Shown: piece by piece, positions 26,104 through 34,335 of the stretch
Layout: every line of letters begins with the position of its first letter
Position numbering within the stretch: position 1 is the stretch's first letter
Assembly: GCA_016874775.1 (NCBI GenBank)
Contig: VGTJ01000018.1
Span: forward strand, 1 to 46,455
Origin: Deltaproteobacteria bacterium
GTDB lineage: Bacteria; Desulfobacterota; Binatia; Bin18
DNA: 46,455 nucleotides
Direction: 5' to 3'
Program-made: the position numbers and the translations under genes
Notes under the pieces: generated by a model
What the model saw: the letters and a program-made list of their open reading frames with translations, nothing else
The model's database searches: none
Told to the model about the DNA's origin: nothing

Positions 26104-26928
26104 ATGGCACGTCTAGGGTTGATAGCTGGGAATGGACGGTTTCCCGTCATCTTTACTGAAGCCGCACAAGCAGAGGGTGTCGAGATTGTCGCTGTGGCAC
26201 ATGAAGGAGAAACTCCAGACGAGATTGTTACGCTGGTGCCGACCGTGACCTGGATAAAAGTAGGAGAACTCGGCAAGATGCTCGATACATTTCATCACGC
26301 TGGGGTCACGCAGGTGGTGATGGCTGGCGGGATTAGCAAAGCTGGTGCCTTTGCTCACTTCCAACCCGATGGGCGAGGGATGGCGTTTATTGGTCGACTG
26401 TCGAGCCTCAAGGATGATGTCATTCTCCGTGGTGTTGCCCAAGAGCTAGAAAGTGAAGGCATCGAGGTTGTGGAATCAACCCGGTTTTTGTCCTCATTGG
26501 TTCCATGCGTTGGAACGCTAACGACAGCGGAGCCAGATGCTCAGCAGTGGGAAGATATTCGCTTCGGCTTCGCCGTTGCCAAAGAAATTGGTCGCTGGGA
26601 CATTGGCCAAAGTGTCGTCGTCAAGCGTGGAACTGTACTTGCGGTGGAAGGTGTCGAAGGGACCAATGCCACGATCCGTCGTGGTGGAACCCTAGGTGGG
26701 GCAGGGACGGTGATTGTGAAAGTCAGCAAACCTCAACAAGACTTACGCTTTGATGTCCCGGCGGTGGGACCAGAAACCATTGCCGTGATGCAGGAAGTGA
26801 ATGCTGCGGTGCTGGCTGTGGAAAGCGGAAAAACCCTCATGCTTGATAAACCACGGCTGCTGCAAGCGGCAAACACGGCAGCAATCCGGGTTGTCGCGGT
26901 TCACGAGGGGAACACGAGCGCGCACTAA
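26104..26928 (+). CDS. lpxI: UDP-2,3-diacylglucosamine diphosphatase LpxI
   Basis: LpxI hydrolyses UDP-2,3-diacylglucosamine to lipid X, replacing LpxH in alphaproteobacteria, many former deltaproteobacteria and others. The 274-aa product starts RLGLIAGNGRFPVIF and has VMAGGISKAGAF and RLSSLKDDVILRG. Its C-terminal domain has GQSVVVKRGTVLAVEGVEGT and RFDVPAVGPETI, all typical of the DUF1009/LpxI family. It follows lpxA by 18 bp. lpxB, which often comes next, is not here; a secreted propeller gene follows instead. Confidence 0.94.
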   Translation: MARLGLIAGNGRFPVIFTEAAQAEGVEIVAVAHEGETPDEIVTLVPTVTWIKVGELGKMLDTFHHAGVTQVVMAGGISKAGAFAHFQPDGRGMAFIGRLSSLKDDVILRGVAQELESEGIEVVESTRFLSSLVPCVGTLTTAEPDAQQWEDIRFGFAVAKEIGRWDIGQSVVVKRGTVLAVEGVEGTNATIRRGGTLGGAGTVIVKVSKPQQDLRFDVPAVGPETIAVMQEVNAAVLAVESGKTLMLDKPRLLQAANTAAIRVVAVHEGNTSAH

Positions 26929-26961
26929 ACATGTGCTGAAGACAGCACGAGCAGGACCTTT

Positions 26962-29289
26962 ATGAAGCTGTTCGTTTACTATGGTCGTTTTTTCTGGGGC
27001 CTGGTGGCTCTGCTGTGGATAATACCGCACCTGGCTATTGCTGAGATTCGGGCAGTGTTAGAGAGTCCCGCGACTAAGCAGAAAGTGACCGGGATTGGTG
27101 CGGTGACTGGCTGGGCGTTTTCCACCGACCCGCAAGCAAAGATTACAGTCAAACTTCGCGTCGATGAGAAAATCGTTGAGCCAGGGGGAGACATTGCCTG
27201 GCCAGGCCAGCGCGGCGATGTCGCGGCAGCGAATCCTTCCGTTCCGCAAGCTGTCAATAGTGGATTTGCCCGTGTAGTCACTTTTAGTGAACTCACTTCG
27301 GGTTCTCATAAAATCGGGGTACAGATCACTGACGATCGTGGTTCGGCTCCCGTGATTATCGATCACGAAGTGACAGTGATTCGCGTGGGCGGGTTCGTGT
27401 TGCTGAGCGACCTCAACTTAGTGACCTCAGACCCCAATAAAGAAGGGCGGGAAATTCGTCTGCCGTTTGTTGATGTCACTGAAAAACCAGTCGAACCGAC
27501 TCCTGACCCGCGGACACGCCAGGTGAGGCTGACCCTGGGATGGCAACCTGATCGACAAGCGCTGGGCATTATTGACTCTGAGAATACCAGGGACCCAACC
27601 AGACCAGACAATGATACGGATAACCGACCGCTGCAAGCGTTCACTGCACCAGAGCGAGAATCCCGCGCCGCAGAGGGAGATACGGTTCGTGCCAATTTAG
27701 AAAATCCCGTATTCGGGCTTTCCGCGCTCTCCGGTAAGACGCTGATTTCGGGGTGGGCGTTTTCGACAACGAGTGGCTCTGTCGTGACCAAGGTTGAACT
27801 CCAGCTGGACGGGAAACTACAGCAAACGATCCCGTGCTGTACCCCGCGTCCGGATGTGGCAGCAGCGAACACAGATTTTCCTCAGGCGGGCAACAGCGGG
27901 TTTGCCACTGAGGTGAATTTAAATGATCTCGCTGCTCCACCAAAGACCTTGGAAGTGGTTATTCAAACGACCAACGATAAGAAGACGTTCTCATTACCGG
28001 TGACAGTCGTCCGGCTCGGTGACCTTTCGTTTATCGATCGGATTGATCTCCCATCGGTTGCTGAGGTATTCGTCCAGGCGAATCGGACGCTTCGGGTCGA
28101 GAAATTAAAGGTAGAAGGGAGAGACCGGAGTGGGACAGCGGCGACACGAACAGTGACTGCTGACTTTACCTGGAACGAAGCCTGCCAATGTTTTGTCACG
28201 CTGTCGAACTGCGGTGACGGGAACGTTGCTCCTACGACGGAAGAATGTGATCCCGGAGCGCCGGAAAGTACTGAGGGACCATCATTGAATGGCGCGAGTT
28301 GCACCTCACTGGGGTTCACTGGTGGTAACCTCAAATGTACACCAGTGTGCTCCTTTGATACGCGTGAGTGCACCGGCGGGCAGAAACTATATGTGACAAA
28401 CCTCCTGGATAACACAGTCTCCGTGGTCAACACGGCGACCTACGACATTGTGAAGACCATCAAAGTCGGCAGTTCACCGCGGAGTATCGCCATCAGCCCA
28501 GACGGCGCAACGGCCTATGTGACCAATACTGGAAGTGACACGCTCTCGATCATTAACGTTGCTGACAACACCGTCAGTGCGACCGTCCCAGTGGGGAAAG
28601 GGCCGCAGTCGGTGGTGGTGACTCCCGACAATGCCAAATTGTATATCGTCAATGGCAAAGCCAATACCGTATCGGTGTTTGATGCGGCGACAAGACAAAT
28701 TGTGACTAACGTGAACGTCGGAAAAGAGCCCCAAGAGGTAGCGCTGACACCGGATGGCAATTTTGCCTATGTATCCAATTATGCCGACAATACGGTTTCG
28801 GTCATTAATACCGGGACGAACGCTGTCGTGACGACGATTAGCGACAAGATTGGCGAAGGCCCCAGCGGCGTTGCGGTCAGTCCCGATGGAAAGCAAGCGT
28901 ACGTGATCAATTTTGATGGTGACTCGATATCTATTGTTGATACCGCGCAGAACACAGTGATTGGCGAGCCGATTAAGGTAGGTTTTTCACCAATACGGGT
29001 GGCATTCGATCCCGATGGAAGGCGCGCCTATATTTCGAGTGTGCTCGATTTCTCTGTGGTCGCCTTTGACACCGAAACCAAGAAGCAAATCAACGCGATT
29101 CCCACCTTTACCGAACCGGACGGGGTGGTGGTGTCGGCAAAAGGGAAACGGGTGTTTGTTGCGGTATTCGGGCGCAACGGCAACGAACGACTGGTTGATG
29201 TCATTAGTACGCTCACAAACAGTCGTATCGGATCGGTCGAAGTTGGGGATGGTCCGTTTGCTGTAGCGCTGACGCCCCTCAAGCAATAG
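26962..29289 (+). CDS. Secreted multidomain protein: two Ig-like modules, Cys-rich EGF-like insert, YVTN beta-propeller
   Basis: The 775-aa exported protein (signal peptide to about residue 27) has two related Ig-like modules. Both carry GWAFS and then DVAAAN...PQA.NSGFA (about residues 28-145 and 250-360). A Cys-rich insert at about 415-472 starts CGDGNVAPTTEECDPG, as in the DUF4215 repeats of myxobacterial and deltaproteobacterial surface proteins. The rest (473-775) is a seven-blade YVTN/Lvp-type propeller with repeats such as KLYVTNLLDNTVSVVNTAT and SPDGATAYVTNTGSDTLSIIN. It probably sits on the cell surface or in the periplasm and binds a ligand. It follows lpxI by 33 bp but has no known lipid A role. 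The start has AGGA 5 nt upstream. Confidence 0.87.
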   Translation: MKLFVYYGRFFWGLVALLWIIPHLAIAEIRAVLESPATKQKVTGIGAVTGWAFSTDPQAKITVKLRVDEKIVEPGGDIAWPGQRGDVAAANPSVPQAVNSGFARVVTFSELTSGSHKIGVQITDDRGSAPVIIDHEVTVIRVGGFVLLSDLNLVTSDPNKEGREIRLPFVDVTEKPVEPTPDPRTRQVRLTLGWQPDRQALGIIDSENTRDPTRPDNDTDNRPLQAFTAPERESRAAEGDTVRANLENPVFGLSALSGKTLISGWAFSTTSGSVVTKVELQLDGKLQQTIPCCTPRPDVAAANTDFPQAGNSGFATEVNLNDLAAPPKTLEVVIQTTNDKKTFSLPVTVVRLGDLSFIDRIDLPSVAEVFVQANRTLRVEKLKVEGRDRSGTAATRTVTADFTWNEACQCFVTLSNCGDGNVAPTTEECDPGAPESTEGPSLNGASCTSLGFTGGNLKCTPVCSFDTRECTGGQKLYVTNLLDNTVSVVNTATYDIVKTIKVGSSPRSIAISPDGATAYVTNTGSDTLSIINVADNTVSATVPVGKGPQSVVVTPDNAKLYIVNGKANTVSVFDAATRQIVTNVNVGKEPQEVALTPDGNFAYVSNYADNTVSVINTGTNAVVTTISDKIGEGPSGVAVSPDGKQAYVINFDGDSISIVDTAQNTVIGEPIKVGFSPIRVAFDPDGRRAYISSVLDFSVVAFDTETKKQINAIPTFTEPDGVVVSAKGKRVFVAVFGRNGNERLVDVISTLTNSRIGSVEVGDGPFAVALTPLKQ

Positions 29290-29306
29290 GAGTTGACTGT
29301 CTCAGC

Positions 29307-29334
29307 GGAAAGTGGCACCATCCCACCACTTTCC
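29307..29334 (+). terminator. Hairpin after the propeller gene
   Basis: A perfect 9-bp stem GGAAAGTGG / CCACTTTCC with a 10-nt loop lies 18 bp after the stop codon. The T-tract is poor (TTATCCCTTGTTTC). It is probably the end of the bamA-to-propeller transcript, just before the tRNA. Confidence 0.5.
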
Positions 29335-29360
29335 TTATCCCTTGTTTCGTTCCTCTGTGT

Positions 29361-29433
<73 letters not shown>

Positions 29434-29463
29434 CTTTATATTCCACGAATGTCGGCAACTTGT

Positions 29464-29497
29464 AACGGTAGCAGTCCTAAGGGTTGCTGCCGTTTTT
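29464..29497 (+). terminator. Rho-independent terminator after tRNA-Ala
   Basis: The stem AACGGTAGCA pairs with TGCTGCCGTT (one G-U), with the loop between, and is followed by TTTTT. It is 30 bp after the tRNA. Confidence 0.8.
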
Positions 29498-29559
29498 GCT
29501 GCTACTAGAGCAGTTTGGAGTTGTATTTACTCGGAGAATAAGGACTGTCTGCGTTCGTA

Positions 29560-29598
29560 CTCCCCTCTCCCTGCCAGGGAGAGGGCTAGGGTGAGGGT
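29560..29598. repeat. CCCTCTCCC/GGGAGAGGG intergenic hairpin repeat, copy 2
   Basis: A perfect stem of CCCTCTCCCT and AGGGAGAGGG with a 3-nt loop is followed by CTAGGGTGAGGGT, the same tail as at 6343. The rest of the 314-bp spacer between the tRNA and the next gene shows nothing else I can support. Confidence 0.85.
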
Positions 29599-29747
29599 CG
29601 AATGTTGGGAGCTGAGCTAAGGACCATTGCAAATTGCTGTAGATGTAGGCTGGGATAAAGTCACGGCCGTTTCTCTTCTGCTTACTTTTCCTTGCAAACC
29701 CCTGACTGAGAGTGATAAGTGTAGGGAGGTATTGGGGTACATGGGGA

Positions 29748-30527
29748 ATGACCAGAAGCATACAACTGCAGAGAATAGTCGCGTGGGGATGTGTTGGTTT
29801 TCTTGCCTTGGTGGTTGTGGTCTTTGCGCAAGAGGATGAAGAGTGGAAACGCAAGAACACATTTGACAACCGTTACGAGGGAACAAAAGGGTTTCCGGTA
29901 GCGACTCCTCGTCTTGTTCTTTTATCCTTCATTGCCTCTCCAGCTTTCCTTCCTGAAGGAGAACCTCCCGATATTACATTGCGAGTGAAATTCTTCCTGC
30001 CACGTGATGCTTCGTCAGCCTTTCTGTCTGCCCGACAATTACGAAAAACGCAGCGACTTTACTGGATGGAAGCGGTGCAGACGGAGTGGGAGTCTCAACA
30101 ATGGAATGAATTCACTTGGCCAACCAAAGATTTTTTGCGTCCCAAAAGGATTCCTTTGTCTACGCTTGGTGTTACCGTCCGAATCGGGGAAAAGACAGGA
30201 ACGCGAATTGCCCCAACGATTATTTATACTGATACTTCCCCAAAAGCTGTCACGGCTTATAAGCTGTATTTCCGACCAGCCAGAACTCTTCACCGCGTGA
30301 CGCATACCCTCTCTACCTGTGAGACTGCTACATGTGATACTGGGAAGCTCGTACGGACGGAGACGTGATCTGATGGAGAGAAACGCGGTTCGCTGCCGTT
30401 TGTCGTTGATTTGGATGCTCGTGGACTTTGTGAAGGATGGATGCGCGTCAAGGTTGAAGGATTCTCGGACATGCCTGCCGAGAATCCGTTAGAAGAATAC
30501 TCCTTCTACCACAAGCCCATGCCGTAA
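29748..30527 (+). pseudogene. Secreted protein of unknown function, interrupted by an in-frame TGA
   Basis: The N-terminus has a signal peptide (IVAWGCVGFLALVVVVFAQ). The following ~180 residues are of no family I recognise, with segments such as RLVLLSFIASPAF, ITLRVKFFLP and TLGVTVRIGEKTG that suggest beta structure. Reading stops at TGA 30366-30368. In the same frame a clearly coding stretch continues for 52 codons (GEKRGSLPFVVDLDARGLC, GWMRVKVEGF, EEYSFYHKPMP) to TAA 30525-30527. A CGA-to-TGA change is the simplest reading. The TIR gene begins 70 bp later in the same direction, so this may be its partner. Two starts are possible (29712 GTG, 29748 ATG); the second gives the better signal peptide. 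Confidence 0.6.
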
Positions 30528-30597
30528 TCTGAGCTATTCTCAAGAGTACGAACATACGAGTGCGAGCGCGCATGAACACCGGGGAACGACAACTCAG

Positions 30598-32229
30598 ATG
30601 AGCGACATTTTTCTGAGTCACGTGCAGGAAGATGCTGCAGTAGCTCTGCAAATTGCGCTTGGTCTTGAAGCTGCGGGGTATTCGACTTGGTGTTACGAGA
30701 TTGATAGCGTACCTGGCCCATCGTACCTTGTGCAAACTGGGGAGGCGATTGAGAAGTCGCAAGCTGTGATCCTGCTTATTTCCTCTGCCGCGCTCGCATC
30801 TCACCAAATCAGTCGAGAAGTCGATCGAGCCCACGAAAATGGAAAACCCATCGTGCCAATCTTGTGCGACGTGACCCATGACCAGTTCCAGCAACGCGCA
30901 CCAGCATGGCGACAGGCGATTGGGACAGCAACATCCTTTCATATTCCAGCCAAAGGCATTGATACGCTTGTTCCTGAGCTTGTACGCGGTCTGGCCATGT
31001 TAGGAGCGCAGTCTACTGGTACTTGTGAGGATGCACGGATCGCGTTGCTCCAAAAACAATTAACCGAGCAACAAGCCAAGCCTCAGACAGCCGCAGTTCA
31101 TCGTGGTACTTCAAGCGAAACCCGCACTTCCCAGCAAACCTCATCAATGCGCGCGTCAAGTGCGCTTGCGCAGCACCGACTCACAAAAGCTCGTTGGCTC
31201 TCTGCTCTTGCTGCTGCTGTTGCTGTCCTTTTCCTTGTTCTTGCCCTGCTGCCCAAAAGCGTTTACGTCACTGGTGACCTGAAGGTGAGTCAGCTCTCGT
31301 TCGTGATCGGTGAGCCAATACCGTCAGATCTGTTTAGGAGTATCAATACGAAGGCATTTACTCTGTCGGGGGTGGATAGCGTGCTGCTTGGTGATGGCAC
31401 TCTTGAGGTGCAAGAGGTCCAGCAGGCGCAAACCGCTGATGCTGGACCGTGGCGATCACTCGGACATTTAGAGTCTGTGACTATTGGACTGGTTAATCGC
31501 GAATCCTCTCAGGTGACCTTACGCGAGGTGAGTCTGAACGGTCTGGACCTGCAACCACACTCAACAGTGATGTTTTCGTGGCTGGAAGCAGAACCACATT
31601 CCCTCAATGTCCATGTTTCTCGCAATGCAGTTACCGGTAAGGTCGTCACTCCGCCAACTCTCCAGTTTTCTTGTGTCGAGTGTCCCATCACGGACAAGAA
31701 TGGGCGTGAATACGCAGGCGCGCGCTGGCGTTTGGGGAGCGACTCCAGGCGTATCGTTCATTTCCAGAGTGCTCCCGGTGGTGTAACACTTGGACTCGAT
31801 TTGGCGGAAAGCATCTTGTGGAAAGAAACAGATAGTCCTATTCCTATCGCCGATGCGTTCGATCTGAAACAACTCGACGAAGAAAATGGAACAGAAGCAT
31901 CGACTATCATTGGCGAGGGAAAAATAGCGATTGAAGAAGTAGGAAGGGAAATTGGTGTACGACCGAGAGACTTCGTTATTTTCAAGAAGCTGAGCAGTGT
32001 TACCCTACGTCCTGTATCTCTCGACACTGGCCTTCGGGTCGCTGTAGCTGGTAGCGTTGGAGAGCTGCGAACGGGAACGAAAGGGGCGATGCAAAGCCGT
32101 CTCCCGTCTGTGCTGGCATGGCTGCATCATCAGGAGACATTGGTGCTGTATCTTTCGGTGATGCTATTCCTTGTGACGACGGTTGTAGCGATTCTTGAAC
32201 GCTGGAAGATAATACCAACAGGAGCGTAG
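30598..32229 (+). CDS. TIR-domain membrane protein with large extracytoplasmic domain
   Basis: The 543-aa product starts with a TIR domain (residues 1-130): DIFLSHVQEDAAVALQIA, LEAAGYSTWCYE, AIEKSQAVILLISSAALAS and REVDRAHENGKPIVPILC. Glu74 in SREVDRA lies where the NADase glutamate of catalytic TIRs is found. A Gln/Ser/Thr-rich linker (about 145-195) follows, then TM1 (200-219). About 290 residues of beta-rich unknown sequence lie outside the membrane, and TM2 (515-533) is near the C-terminus. By topology the TIR domain is cytoplasmic. The start ATG directly follows an upstream stretch without a strong ribosome site. The protease-FGE gene begins 3 bp after its stop, so the two are surely co-transcribed. 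The outer domain matches nothing I know. Confidence 0.85.
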   Translation: MSDIFLSHVQEDAAVALQIALGLEAAGYSTWCYEIDSVPGPSYLVQTGEAIEKSQAVILLISSAALASHQISREVDRAHENGKPIVPILCDVTHDQFQQRAPAWRQAIGTATSFHIPAKGIDTLVPELVRGLAMLGAQSTGTCEDARIALLQKQLTEQQAKPQTAAVHRGTSSETRTSQQTSSMRASSALAQHRLTKARWLSALAAAVAVLFLVLALLPKSVYVTGDLKVSQLSFVIGEPIPSDLFRSINTKAFTLSGVDSVLLGDGTLEVQEVQQAQTADAGPWRSLGHLESVTIGLVNRESSQVTLREVSLNGLDLQPHSTVMFSWLEAEPHSLNVHVSRNAVTGKVVTPPTLQFSCVECPITDKNGREYAGARWRLGSDSRRIVHFQSAPGGVTLGLDLAESILWKETDSPIPIADAFDLKQLDEENGTEASTIIGEGKIAIEEVGREIGVRPRDFVIFKKLSSVTLRPVSLDTGLRVAVAGSVGELRTGTKGAMQSRLPSVLAWLHHQETLVLYLSVMLFLVTTVVAILERWKIIPTGA

Positions 32230-32232
32230 GCA

Positions 32233-33660
32233 ATGCGAAGAGGTGGTGGGCACGGATGGAGTATCTTTACGTTTGTTTGTATCTGCCAGGTTTTCTTGCC
32301 TGGTTTCTTCGCGTTTGCTGATGTTGATTACTCGTCCTTAACAAAAGGTGTCGTCAAGATCGTTGCAAAAGAAACTGGTGCAGGGGTTATTCTTGCCAAT
32401 ACCGATGGAGTTGCAACGATCGTTACCGCTTGGCACGTCGTCAAAGATGCGCAAGCTGTAACCGTGCGATTTCCCGGGAAAGCGAACGTACCATTTGCGG
32501 CGAACGTTTATCAGTTTGATACAAAACTTGACCTCGCGGTCCTGACCGTGCAGCCAACGGCTGAAAAGAAAATTCCGCAAGCGCTTCCGCGTTTTTTGCG
32601 CGGAGACGTTGAGAGGCTGAACCTTGGCGATCGCATCTCCGCTATTGGTCATCCCGCAGGAGCGGATTGGCAACTGGCGGCATTGGCGAACACCCTCCAG
32701 AATATCAATGCAACTGATTCGCGCTTGTTTGAGTTTACTAACCAGAGCATTGATGAAGGAAATTCCGGCGGGCCAGTGTTTGACGAACAAGGAAGACTCA
32801 TTGGCATTGTGAAAGCGATTGTTCCTCCGAGTCGTGCAGAGGCAGTGAAAATTGGTGTAATTTTGACGACGCTGAAGAACTGGCAAATCGACCCGACGCA
32901 ACTGGACGAGGAGCAAGGAAACACTGCCGGTATGGTTCGTATACCCGCCGGAGAGTTTTTTATGGGCTGTAATAAGGATGTCGATACAGAATGTGATAGT
33001 GACGAGGCGACAAGCCGACTGAACTTATCAGAATTCCTGATTGATCAGACAGAAGTGACGGTAGCGCAGTTTGCCCAGTGTGTGGATGCGAATAAATGTT
33101 CGAGTCAAGGGTTAACGATGCCGTATTGGGACAATAAAGAGCAGCCGGAATTTGCCTGGGCATGCAATTGGGGAAAGGCGGGCCGTGAGAGTCATCCAGT
33201 CAACTGTGTAGAGTGGAATCAAGCGAAAGCCTTTTGTGAGTCAGTGGAGAAGCGGTTACCAACTGAAGCAGAATGGGAGAAGGCTGCGCGAGGGACGGAT
33301 GGTCGCAAGTATCCGTGGGGAAACATAGGGTACGAAGCGGTAGGGAAGGCAGCGAATATTACTGATGAGACGGCGAAAAAGAATCAACCAACATGGAAAA
33401 TTGCTGAAGGGTATGATGATGGTTTTTATGGAACAGCACCTGTGGGCTCTTTTCTTGGTGGGAAGTCCCCCTATGGAGCTTTAGATATGGTGGGCAATGT
33501 GTGGGAATGGGCGGCGGATTGGTATGACGAAAAGAAGAATGCCCGCGTCGTTCGTGGGGGTTCGTGGTACTCTCGCCCGCAGCACGCCCGCGCGTCCGCC
33601 CGCCTCGGGTACGAGCCAGGCAGCCGCGACGACGTTGTCGGTTTTCGTTGCGCCCAGTAG
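32233..33660 (+). CDS. Exported trypsin-like serine protease fused to a formylglycine-enzyme-like (SUMF1) domain
   Basis: The 475-aa product has a signal sequence or N-terminal anchor (about residues 9-29). A trypsin-like domain (30-215) has the triad His68 (TAWHVV), Asp100 (KLDLAVL) and Ser178 (DEGNSGGPV). A FGE-sulfatase/SUMF1 domain (233-475) starts MVRIPAGEFFMGCN. It continues with FLIDQTEVTVAQF, PVNCVEW, KRLPTEAEWEKAARG, ALDMVGNVWEWAADWY, RVVRGGSW and VGFRCAQ. Formylglycine-generating enzymes need cysteines after the GGSW motif; here the segment reads GGSWYSRPQHARASAR with none. The domain is therefore probably a binding module. AGGAG lies 9 nt before ATG 32233, and the TIR gene stop is 3 bp upstream. 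Confidence 0.92.
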   Translation: MRRGGGHGWSIFTFVCICQVFLPGFFAFADVDYSSLTKGVVKIVAKETGAGVILANTDGVATIVTAWHVVKDAQAVTVRFPGKANVPFAANVYQFDTKLDLAVLTVQPTAEKKIPQALPRFLRGDVERLNLGDRISAIGHPAGADWQLAALANTLQNINATDSRLFEFTNQSIDEGNSGGPVFDEQGRLIGIVKAIVPPSRAEAVKIGVILTTLKNWQIDPTQLDEEQGNTAGMVRIPAGEFFMGCNKDVDTECDSDEATSRLNLSEFLIDQTEVTVAQFAQCVDANKCSSQGLTMPYWDNKEQPEFAWACNWGKAGRESHPVNCVEWNQAKAFCESVEKRLPTEAEWEKAARGTDGRKYPWGNIGYEAVGKAANITDETAKKNQPTWKIAEGYDDGFYGTAPVGSFLGGKSPYGALDMVGNVWEWAADWYDEKKNARVVRGGSWYSRPQHARASARLGYEPGSRDDVVGFRCAQ

Positions 33661-33700
33661 CTGGACTGTTCTGAATTCTTTTTTCTGATTTTCTGTGGGT

Positions 33701-33726
33701 CCAGGGCGAAGCCCTGGTCGAATTTT
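33701..33726 (+). terminator. Hairpin terminator after the TIR-protease unit
   Basis: A perfect 7-bp stem CCAGGGC / GCCCTGG with a GAA loop is followed by TCGAATTTTC. It lies 41 bp after the stop of the protease-FGE gene. Confidence 0.65.
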
Positions 33727-33778
33727 CTGGCAATGAAGGAATCGCCGATTTTCATCAGAGGAAGCAAAAGCTTCGCTT

Positions 33779-33970
33779 GTGGATTTGATTCATCGACTGC
33801 AGCCGCATGAGGAAGTTATCATTACTGAGAATGATCGGCCGGTGGCGAGGTTGGTCGCAACTGCAGATTCCAAACCGAAGCGGCAGTTGGGAACGCTCAA
33901 AGGGACCGTGTTGTACATGGCACCGGATTTTGATGCTCCACTGGAGGATTTCAAGGAGTACATGGAGTGA
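33779..33970 (+). CDS. Phd/YefM-type antitoxin, N-terminus probably frameshifted
   Basis: The readable part is 63 aa: DLIHRLQPHEEVIITENDRPVARLV, the centre of a Phd/VapB-type antitoxin fold, followed by LYMAPDFDAPLEDFKEYME, the toxin-binding tail. From GTG 33779 the DNA-binding N-terminus is incomplete. Upstream, the same frame reads EEAKASLV back to 33758. The only good ATG (33733, MKESPIFI) is in another frame, so one extra base near 33757 would explain the break. Expected length is about 80 aa. Its stop overlaps the toxin start (GTGA). It normally neutralises the adjacent PIN toxin and represses the operon. Confidence 0.75.
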   Translation: MDLIHRLQPHEEVIITENDRPVARLVATADSKPKRQLGTLKGTVLYMAPDFDAPLEDFKEYME

Positions 33971-34323
33971 GGTTACTGCTCGATACTCACACCTCCCTCT
34001 GGGCCGTAGACAATCCGTCGTTGTTAGGGTCACAAGCCAAAATCGTCTTGGAGGATCTCTCAAACTTCTTGTTAGTAAGCGCAGCTACCGTCTGGGAAAT
34101 GGCAATTAAGGTCGGGACGAAAAAGCTTGACCTTTCGTTTCCATACCGTCAGTGGATGACGCAGGCGATCCGTGATCTGGGAGTCAGCATTTTGCCTGTG
34201 ACAGTAGAGTATGCCGACGTCCAAGCGGGACTTTACCCACACCACAATGATCCATTCGACCGTTTACTGATCGCGCAAGTGCTGTACGAGCAGGTGTCGA
34301 TCGTGAGTGTTGCCTCAGCTTGA
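33967..34323 (+). CDS. vapC: VapC-type PIN-domain ribonuclease toxin with altered C-terminus
   Basis: The 118-aa PIN protein has acidic residues in RLLLDTHTSLWA, AATVWEMAIK and HNDPFDRLLIAQ, as in VapC RNases that cut tRNA or other RNA. The usual fourth acidic residue, in a strand of the type VSxD, is missing: the frame ends VSIVSVASA at TGA 34323. One frame over, the normal ending (LDAFGLYD) is still present up to 34345. A small indel near 34310 has thus removed the last active-site region. The GTG start overlaps the antitoxin stop. Toxin activity is doubtful. Confidence 0.82.
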   Translation: MRLLLDTHTSLWAVDNPSLLGSQAKIVLEDLSNFLLVSAATVWEMAIKVGTKKLDLSFPYRQWMTQAIRDLGVSILPVTVEYADVQAGLYPHHNDPFDRLLIAQVLYEQVSIVSVASA

Positions 34324-34335
34324 TGCGTTCGGTCT

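Noticed and set aside
33701-33717. End of a mobile element (GTCCAGGGC hairpin)
   Set aside because: There is no transposase or matching end nearby; position and the following T-run fit a terminator.
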